Of a stretch of DNA of 64,000 bases, positions 55,386 through 64,000 are shown one piece after another; positions within the stretch are counted from its first letter, which is position 1, and every line of letters starts with the position of its first letter. The position numbers were made by a program, and so were the translations under genes. The DNA is from Heracleum sosnowskyi (lineage: Eukaryota > Streptophyta > Magnoliopsida > Apiales > Apiaceae), in assembly GCA_030848705.1 (NCBI GenBank), contig JAUIZM010000012.1, positions 925,001 through 989,000 on the forward strand. Reading direction: 5' to 3'. The notes under the pieces were generated by a model that was not told the origin of the DNA, made no database searches, and worked only from the letters and a program-made list of their open reading frames with translations.

Positions 55386-56688
55386 TGTAATATCCTGTAA
55401 TTTTTAGATTAATAAAAATGAAAGAATTTGAAAAAGAACAGGATTTAAAATTAAATTAGACTAATGGGCCTAAAACATGGATCAATTTTAGGTTCGGATA
55501 ACTAGTATATTTGGACTTAGGGTTTTATAAGGCTATATAAACATCATAGTCTTCTTCCTAATCTTTTTAATCAAAATTCGTAGGTCTCTTTCATACACAA
55601 ATCAGCAGTGTTAGAAAATTCGTAGAATATTCATCGTAAGTTGGAATTTGATGATTCTGGACTTTTATGAAAGATCTTTCAATTTCCTACAACCTCTATT
55701 TCACAGTATTTTTCCAGATTATTCTCTGAAGTGTTCTTAAAATCATAAAACAAAAACAGATTGTATTTTTCAGTTTCTGTTCAAATTCATCGGACGTTTT
55801 AGTTAATTCCAGATTCTTTATAAGTCCGATTTTGATGAGTCATATCTTTTCGGAAAGGTATTTTCCTTCTCTACGACTTTCGTCCATTAAGTTTTCCAAG
55901 AAAACGTCGTTTAGAGGGTCAAAAGAATTAAAACAAATTTGGTCAGAATTAGTACACTTCCTAGGATGCGTTTTTGTGGACCATCGATTAAGTTTGACTT
56001 GCAGGAGATTAATGGATAGACGTGTAATGACTTTTTGAGTATATGATTGTTGTACTAATTCTACATGTCTACCCATTAATCTCCTACAAGTCAAACTTAA
56101 TCGATGGTCCACAAAAACGCATCCTAGGAAATGTACTAATTCTGACCAGAATTGTTTTAATTCTTTTGACCCTCTAAACGACGTTTTCTTAAAAAACTTA
56201 AAGGACGAAAGTCGTAGAGAACGAAAATACCTTTCCGAAAAGATATGACTCATCAAAATCGGACTTATAACGAATCTGGAATTAACTAAAACGTCCACTG
56301 AATTTGAATAGAAACTGAAAAATAAGATCTGTTTGTGTTTTATGATTTTAAGAACACTTCAGAGCATAATCTGGAAAAACACTGTGAAATAGAGGTTGTA
56401 GTAAATTGAAAGATCTTTCAGAAAAGTCCAGAATCATCAAATTCCAACTTACGATGAATATTATACTAATTTTCTAAAACTGCTGATTTGTGTATGAAAG
56501 AGACCTACGAATTTTGATTAAAAAGATTAGGAAGAAGACTATGATGTTTATATAGCCTTATAAAACCCTAAGTCCAAATATACTAGTTATCCGAACCTAA
56601 AATTGATCCATGTTTTAGGCCCATTAGTCTAATTTAATTTTAAATCTTGTTCTTTTTCAAATTCTTTCATTATTATTAATCTAAAAAT
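55386..56688. repeat. Hairpin H2
   Basis: The same architecture as H1; loop 56025-56063, orientation 1. The left end reads TGTAATATCCTG, a one-base variant. Confidence 0.94.
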
Positions 56689-57502
56689 ATATAATATAAG
56701 ACAATTACGAAACGTAAACTAATTATTTATTTACAATAAAATTCATCAGGCTACATTCTAGTATACTAGTATCTAAATTTTGCATTGAAACTAAAAAACT
56801 AAACTATTACACCATACCCGTTACCAGAGTATTTCTTAGTTGAAATAACAATTATGGAGGGAAGGAGGTTTTAGGAAAAGAGTATCTCGTACGTTATAGT
56901 ATCTTAATTTGCATAAAACTAAAAAAGAAAAAGAAAAAGAAAATGAGGATTTGTATGTGTATAAATACATGTAGATCAGAGGTAGATGAAATGACAGCTA
57001 TTCTCTTCTCCACAACATGATGAATGGTCATCTTCCTCGTCTCCACATAAACACTTAGTCACTTACCACCACCATCACATCCACCATCACTACTTTGTTC
57101 ACAACTTTGTTCACAACGTCGACAACCCAGATCCAAACCCTCCCCGAGAAATACTAGTCGCTTTCGAAATTCAGTTTCATATCCCGTTCAACCTCGCAGA
57201 CGAGAGATTTCTTTGGTCTCATGACCATACTCAAGAGCTGCAACACAATGGAGAAAATCTACCTCTTCCTAACCCCCTGCTAATGGCAACGCTAACGCCG
57301 CCGACAACCCTAATGGCCATGCTAACGGCGACAATCCATACGGCCACGCTAACGGCGGCAACCCTAATGGCTACATTAACGGCGGCCACATCATGTTGCA
57401 CCAACTCCCGGCTCAACACCACCACTACCACCCAATACATCACCACATCCACACCCATCTGGTTCAAGATATCATTAACACAGAACTTTTCAACATCTTA
57501 CC
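56681..57502 (+). repeat. Array unit U3, promoter and His/Asn-rich remnant
   Basis: Nearly identical to U1, with the TATAAATA box, the ATGAAATGA leader and the frameshifted remnant all present. Confidence 0.9.
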
Positions 57503-58805
57503 TGTAATATCCCGTAATTTTTAGATTAATAAAAATGAAAGAATTTGAAAAAGAACAGGATTTAAAATTAAATTAGACTAATGGGCCTAAAACATGGATC
57601 AATTTTAGGTTCAGATAACTAGTATATTTGGACTTAGGGTTTTATAAGGCTATATAAACATCATAGTCTTCTTCCTAATCTTTTTAATCAAAATTCGTAG
57701 GTCTCTTTCATACACAAATCAGCAGTCTTAGAAAATTCGTAGAATATTCATCGTAAGTTGGAATTTGATGATTCTGGACTTTTATGAAAGATCTTTCAAT
57801 TTCCTACAACCTCTATTTAACAGTGTTTTTCCAGATTATGCTCTGAAGTGTTCTTAAAATCATAAAACACAAACAGATCTTATTTTTCAGTTTCTGTTCA
57901 AATTCAGCGGACATTTTAGTTAATTCCAGATTCGTTATAAGTCCGATTTTGTTGAGTCATATCTTTTCGGAAAGGTATTTTCGTTCTCTACGACTTTCGT
58001 CCTTTAAGTTTTTCAAGAAAACGTCGGTTAGAGGGTCAAAAGAATTAAAACAATTCTGGTCAGAATTAGTACACTTCCTATGATGCGTTTTTGTGGACCA
58101 TCGATTAAGTTTGACTTGTAGGAGATTAATGGGTAGACGTGTAGAATTAGTACAACAATCATATACTCAAAAAGTCATTACATGTCTACCCATTAATCTC
58201 CTAAAAGTCAAACTTAATCGATGGTCCACAAAAACGCATCCTAGGAAGTGTACTAATTCTGACCAGAATTGTTTTAATTCTTTTAACCCTCTAAACGACA
58301 TTTTCCTGAAAAACTTAAAGGACGAAAGTCGTAGAGAACGAAAATACTTTTCCTAAAAGATATGACTCATCAAAATCGGACTTATAACGAATCTGGAATT
58401 AACTAAAACGTCCGCTGAATTTGAACAGAAACTGAAAAATAAGATCTGTTTGTTTTTTATGATTTTAAGAATACTTCAGAGCATAATCTGGAAAAACAAT
58501 GTGAAATAGAGGTTGTAGTAAATTGAAAGATCTTTCAGAAAAGTCCAGAATCATCAAATTCCAACTTACGATGAATATTCTACGAATTTTCTAAGACTGC
58601 TGATTTATGTATGAAAGAGACCTACGAATTTTGATTAAAAAGATTAGGAAGAAGACTATGATGTTTATATAGCCTTATTAAACCCTAAGTCCAAATATAC
58701 TAGTTATCTGAACCTAAAATTGATCCATGTTTTAGGCCCATTAGTCTAATTTAATTTTAAATCCTGTTCTTTTTCAAATTCTTTCATTATTATTAATCTA
58801 AAAAT
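57503..58805. repeat. Hairpin H3, loop inverted
   Basis: Loop 58142-58180 reads AGAATTAGTACAACAATCAT..., the reverse complement of the loop in HA, H1, H2 and H5. Confidence 0.94.
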
Positions 58806-59613
58806 ATATAATATAAGACAATTACGAAACGTAAACTAATTATTTATTTACAATAAAATTCATCAGGCTACATTCTAGTATACTAGTATCTAAATTTTGC
58901 ATTGAAATTAAAAAACTAAAATATTACACCATACCCGTTACCAGAGTATTTCTTAGTTGAAATAACAATTATGGAGGGAAGGAGGTTTTAGGAAAAGAGT
59001 ATCTTGTACATTATAGTATCTTAATTTTCATAAAACTAAAAAAGAAAAAGAAAACGAGGATTTGTATGTGTATAAATACATGTAGATCAGAGGCAGATGA
59101 AATGACAGCTATTCTCTTCTCCACAACATGATGAATGGTCATCTTCCTCGTCTCCACATAAACACTTAGTCACTTACCACCACCATCACATCCACCATCA
59201 CTACTTTGTTCACAACTTTGTTCACAACTTCGACAACCCAGATTCAAACCCTCCCCGAGAAATACTAGTCGCTTTCTAAATTCAGTTTCATATCCCGTTC
59301 AACCTCGCAGACGAGAGATTTCTTAGGTCTCATGACCATACTCAAGAGCTGCAACACAATGGAGAAAATCTACCTCTTCCTAACCCCCTGATAATGGCAA
59401 CGCTAACGCCGCCGACAACCCTAATGGCCTTGCTAACGGCGGCAATCCATACGGCCACGCTAACGGCGGCAACCCTAATGGCTACATTAACGGCGACCAC
59501 ATCATGTTGCACCAACTCCCGGCTCAACACCACCACTACCACCCAATACATCACCACATCCACTCCCATCTGGTTCAAGATATCATTAACACAGAACTTT
59601 TCAACACCTTACC
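58798..59613 (+). repeat. Array unit U4, promoter and His/Asn-rich remnant
   Basis: Same layout; several single-base differences from U3 (for example TTCGACAACC in place of GTCGACAACC). Confidence 0.9.
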
Positions 59614-60938
59614 TGTAATATCCCGTAATTTTTAGGTTAATAATAATGAAAGAATTTGAAAAAGAACAAGATTTAAAATTAAATTAGATTAATGGGCCTA
59701 AAATATGGATCAATTTTAGGTTCGGATAACTAGTATATTTGGACTTAGGGTTTTATAAGGCTATATAAACATCATAGTCTTCTTCCTAATATTTTTAATC
59801 AAAATTCGTAGGTTTCTTTCATACACAAATCAGCAGTCTTAGAAAATTCGTAGAATATTCATCGTAAGTAAGAATTTGATGATTCTAGACTTTTTGATAT
59901 TTCTGGACTTTTATGAAAGATCTTTCAATTTCCTACAACCTCTATTTCACAGTGTTTTTCCAGATTATGCTCTGAAGTGTTCTTAAAATCATAAAACACA
60001 AACAGATCTTATTTTTCAGTTTCTGTTCAAATTCAGCGGACGTTTTAGTTAATTCCAGATTCGTTATAAGTCCGATTTTGATGAGTCATATCTTTTCGGA
60101 AAGGTATTTTCGTTCTCTACGACTTTCGTCCTTTAAGTTTTTCAAGAAAACGTCGTTTAGAGGGTCAAAAGAATTAAAACAATTCTGGTCAGAATTAGTA
60201 CACTTCCTAGGATGCGTTTTTGTGGACCATCGATTAAGTTTGACTTGTAGGCGATTAATGGATAGACGTGTAGAATTAGTACAACAATCATATACACAAA
60301 AAGTCATTACACGTCTACCCATTAATCTCCTATAAGTCAAACTTAATCGATGGTCCACAAAAACGCATCCTAGCTAGGAAGTGTACTAATTCTGACCAGA
60401 ATTGTTTTAATTCTTTTGACCCTCTAAACGACGTTTTCCTGAAAAACTTAAAGGACGAAAGTCGTAGAGAACGAAAGTACCTCTCCGAAAAGATACGACT
60501 CTTCAAAATCGGACTTATAACGAATCTGGAATTAACTAAAACGTCCGCTGAATTTGAACAGAAACTGAAAATTAAGATCTGTTTGTGTTTTATGATTTTA
60601 AGAACACTTCAGAGCATAATCTGGAAAAACACTGTGAAATAGAAGTTGTAGGAAATTGAAAGATATTTAAGAAAAGTCCAGAATCATCTAATTCCAACTT
60701 ACGATGAATATTTTACGAATTTTCTAAGACTGCTGATTTGTGTATGAAAGAGACCTACGAATTTTGATTAAAAAGATTAGAAAGAAGACTATGATGTTTA
60801 TATAGCCTTATAAAACCCTAAGTCCAAATATACTAGTTATCCGAACCTAAAATTGATCCATGTTTTAGGCCCATGAGTCTAATTTAATTTTAAATCCAGT
60901 TCTTTTTCAAATTCTTTCATTATTATTAATTTAAAAAT
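59614..60938. repeat. Hairpin H4, loop inverted
   Basis: Loop 60271-60309 is inverted as in H3. The left arm has an extra segment of about 20 bases near 59890 (TTTTTGATATTTCTGGAC), which makes this the longest unit. Confidence 0.94.
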
Positions 60939-61752
60939 ATATAATATAAGACAATTACGAAACGTAAACTAATTATTTATTTACAATAAAATTCATCAGG
61001 CTACATTCTATTATACTAGTATCTAAATTTTGCATTGAAATTAAAAAACTAAACTATTACACCATACCCGTTACCAGAGTATTTCTTAGTTGAAATAACA
61101 ATTATGGAGGGAAGGAGGTTTTATGAAAAGAGTATCTCGTACGTTATAGTATCTTAATTTGCATAAAACTAAAAATGAAAAAGAAAAAGAAAATGAGGAT
61201 TTGTATGTGTATAAATAAATGTAGATCAGAGGCAGATGAAATGACAGCTATTCTCTTCTCCACAACATGATGAATGGTCATCTTCCTCGTCTCCACATAA
61301 ACACTTAGTCACTTACCACCACCATCACATCCACCATCACTACTTTGTTCACAACTTTGTTCACAACGTCGACAACCCAGATCCAAACCCTCCCCGAGAA
61401 ATACTAGTCGCTTTCGAAATTCAGTTTCATATCCCGTTCAACCTCGCAGACGAGAGATTTCTTTGGTCTCATGACCATAATCAAGATCTGCAACACAATG
61501 GAGAAAATCTACCTCTTCCTAACCCCCCGCTAATGGAAACGCTAACGCCGGCGACAACCCTAATGGCCATGCTAACGGCGGCAATCCATACGGCCACGCT
61601 AACGGCGGCAACCCTAATGGCTACATTAACGGCGGCCACATCATGTTTCACCAACTCCCGGCTCAACACCACCACTACCACCCAATACATCACAACATCC
61701 ACACCCATCTGGTTCAAGATATCATTAACACAGAACTTTTCAACACCTTACC
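60931..61752 (+). repeat. Array unit U5, promoter and His/Asn-rich remnant
   Basis: Same layout. The border reads TTAAAAAT instead of CTAAAAAT. Confidence 0.9.
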
Positions 61753-63039
61753 TGTAATATCCCGTAATTTTTAGATTAATAATAATGAAAGAATTTGAAA
61801 AAGAACAGGATTTAAAATTAAATTAGACTAATGGGCCTAAAATTTGGATCAATTTTAGGTTCGGATAACTAGTATATTTGGATTTAGGGTTTTATAAGGC
61901 TATATAAACATCATAGTCTTCTTCCTAATTTTTTTAATCAAAATTCGTAGGTCTCTTTCATACACAAATCAGCAGTCTTAGAAAATTCGTAGAATATTCA
62001 TCGTAAGTTAGAATTTGATGATTCTGGACTTTTCTGAAAGATCTTTCAATTTCCTACAACCTCTATTTCACAGTGTTGTTCCAGATTATGCTCTGAAGTG
62101 TTCTTAAAATCATAAAACACAAACAAATCTTATTTTTCAGTTTCTGTTCAAATTCAGCGGACGTTTTAGTTAATTCCAGATTCGTTATAAGTCCGATTTT
62201 GATGAGTCATATCTTTTCGGAAAGTTATTTTCGTTCTCTACGACTTTCGTCCTTTAAGTTTTTCAAGAAAATGTCGTTTAGGGGGTCAAAAGAATTAAAA
62301 CAATTCTGGTCAGAATTAGTACACTTCCTAGGATGCGTTTTTGTGGACCATCGATTAAGTTTGACTTGTAGGAGATTAATGGGTAGACGTGTAATGACTT
62401 TTTGAGTATATGATTGTTGTACTAATTCTACACGTCTACCCACTAATCTCCTACAAGTCAAACTTAATTGATGGTCCACAAAAACGCATCCTAGGAAGTG
62501 TACTAATTCTGACCAGAATTGTTTTAATTCTTTTGACCCTCTAAACGACGTTTTCTTGAAAAACTTAAAGGACGAAAGTCGTAGAGAACGAAAATACCTT
62601 TCCGAAAAGATATGACTCATCAAAATAGGACTCATAACGAATCTGGAATTAACTAAAACGTCCGCTGAATTTGAACAGAAACTGAAAAATAAGATTTGTT
62701 TGTGTTTTATGATTTTAAGAACACTTCAGAGCATAATCTGGAAAAACACTAGGAAATTGAGAGATCTTTCATAAAAGTCCAGAATCATCAAATTCCAACT
62801 TACGATGAATATTCTACGAATTTTGTAAGACTGTTGATTTGTGTATGAAAGAGACCTACGAATTTTGATTAAAAAGATTAGGAAGAAGACTATGATGTTT
62901 ATATAGCCTTATAAAATCCTAAGTCCAAATATACTAGTTATCCGAACCTAAAATTGATCCATGTTTTAGGATCATTAGTCTAATTTAATTTTAAATCCTG
63001 TTCTTTTTCAAATTCTTTCATTATTATTAATCTAAAAAT
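61753..63039. repeat. Hairpin H5
   Basis: Loop 62392-62430, orientation 1. The right arm lacks about 20 bases near 62750, so the unit is the shortest. Confidence 0.94.
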
Positions 63040-63854
63040 ATATAATATAAGACAATTACGAAACGTAAACTAATTATTTATTTACAATAAAATTCATCAG
63101 GCTACATTCTATTATACTAGTATCTAAATTTTGCATTGAAATTAAAAAACTAAACTATTACACCATACCCGTTACCAGAGTATTTCTTAGTTGAAATAAC
63201 AATTATGGAGGGAAGGAGGTTTTAGGAAAAGAGTATCTCGTACGTTATAGTATCTTAATTTGCATAAAACTAAAAAAGAAAAAGAAAAAGAAAATGAGGA
63301 TTTGTATGTGTATAAATACATTTAGATCAGAGGCAGATGAAATGACAGCTATTATCTTCTCCACAACATGATGAATGGTCATCTTCCTCGTCTCCACATG
63401 AACACTTAGTCACTTACCACCACCATCACATCCACCATCACTACTTTGTTCACAACTTTGTTCACAACGTCGACAACCCAGATCCAAACCCTCCCCGAGA
63501 AATACTAGTCGCTTTCGAAATTCAGTTTCATATCCCGTTCAAATATCGCAAACGAGAGATTTATTTGGTCTCATGACCATACTCAAGAGATGCAACACAA
63601 CGGAGAAAATATACCTCTTCCTAACCCCCTGCTAATGGCAACGCTAACGCCGCCGACAACCCTAATGGCCATGCTAACGGCGGCAATCCATACGGCCACG
63701 CTAACGGCGGCAACCCTAATGGCTACATTAACGGCGGCCACATCATGTTGCACCAACTCCCGGCTCAACACCACCACTACCACCCAATACATCACCACAT
63801 CCACACCCATATGGTTCAAGATATCATTAACACAGAACTTTTCAACACCTTACC
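63032..63854 (+). repeat. Array unit U6, promoter and His/Asn-rich remnant
   Basis: Same layout, with a few extra substitutions near 63540-63610. Confidence 0.9.
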
Positions 63855-64000
63855 TGTAATATCCCGTAATTTTTAGATTAATAATAATGAAAGAATTTGA
63901 AAAAGAACAGGATTTAAAATTAAATTAGACTAATGGGCCTAAAATATGGATCAATTTTAGGTTCGGATAACTAGTATATTTGGACTTAGGGTTTTATAAG
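63855..64000. repeat. Start of hairpin H6, cut by window edge
   Basis: The first 146 bases of a left arm, starting TGTAATATCCCG. The array continues beyond the window. Confidence 0.92.

Noticed and set aside
45987..64000. CRISPR-like or satellite array
   Set aside because: Units are 2.1 kb with internal hairpins in a plant genome, not short spaced repeats. A classic centromeric satellite would have a much shorter monomer and no promoter-like gene segment.

Overview
This is a repeat-rich nuclear segment of a flowering plant, most likely a eudicot. Four lines of evidence point there: Ty1/copia and Ty3/gypsy elements with initiator tRNA-Met or tRNA-Asp type primer sites, CACTA elements carrying pieces of plant genes, plant-type families (F-box, A1 aspartic protease, fasciclin-like, PDR-type ABCG, LOG, receptor kinases), and AT-rich spacers. 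An Apiales-like genome is only a guess. No ribosomal, tRNA or CRISPR locus was seen. The one long intact non-transposon reading frame is an aspartic protease at 12922-14217.

Layout. 1-4498: a minus-strand Ty1/copia element (pol cut by the window edge, gag, primer site, 1.27 kb LTR). 4632-16766: a shuffled gene cluster with two broken F-box gene copies, an intact aspartic protease, a truncated protease copy fused head to head with a truncated fasciclin-like gene, and a chimeric ORF joining a protease signal peptide to an F-box tail. A multi-LTR TRIM array (6043-8231) sits in the first F-box duplicate; the second duplicate keeps the empty site. 18119-22043: a CACTA element with LOG and receptor-kinase exons. 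22460-26057: a large TG...CA insertion, probably a solo LTR, holding a hairpin MITE. 26058-30113: mixed repeats, three PDR transporter exons and one CACTA-type end. 30148-30809: a hAT-like MITE. 30824-37625: a partial second copy of the large LTR, split by a decayed gypsy chromovirus (31563-37284).

38494 to the window end: a tandem array with a 2.1 kb period. Each unit has a roughly 820 bp promoter-like and His/Asn-rich remnant segment followed by a 1.3 kb, nearly perfect inverted repeat around a 39 bp loop. The array is interrupted by an internally deleted Athila-like element (39148-45986) and by a second gene-capturing CACTA element (49489-54846).

The most interesting structure is the hairpin array. 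Its loop is inverted in two of the six complete loops, its unit junction lies at an 8 bp microhomology visible against a founder unit at 38494, and both arms carry inward-pointing TATA-like boxes. It could produce long double-stranded RNA, but that is inference. Several insertions (TRIM array, gypsy element, MULE-type MITE, second CACTA) are supported by target-site duplications together with empty or near-empty sites elsewhere in the window.
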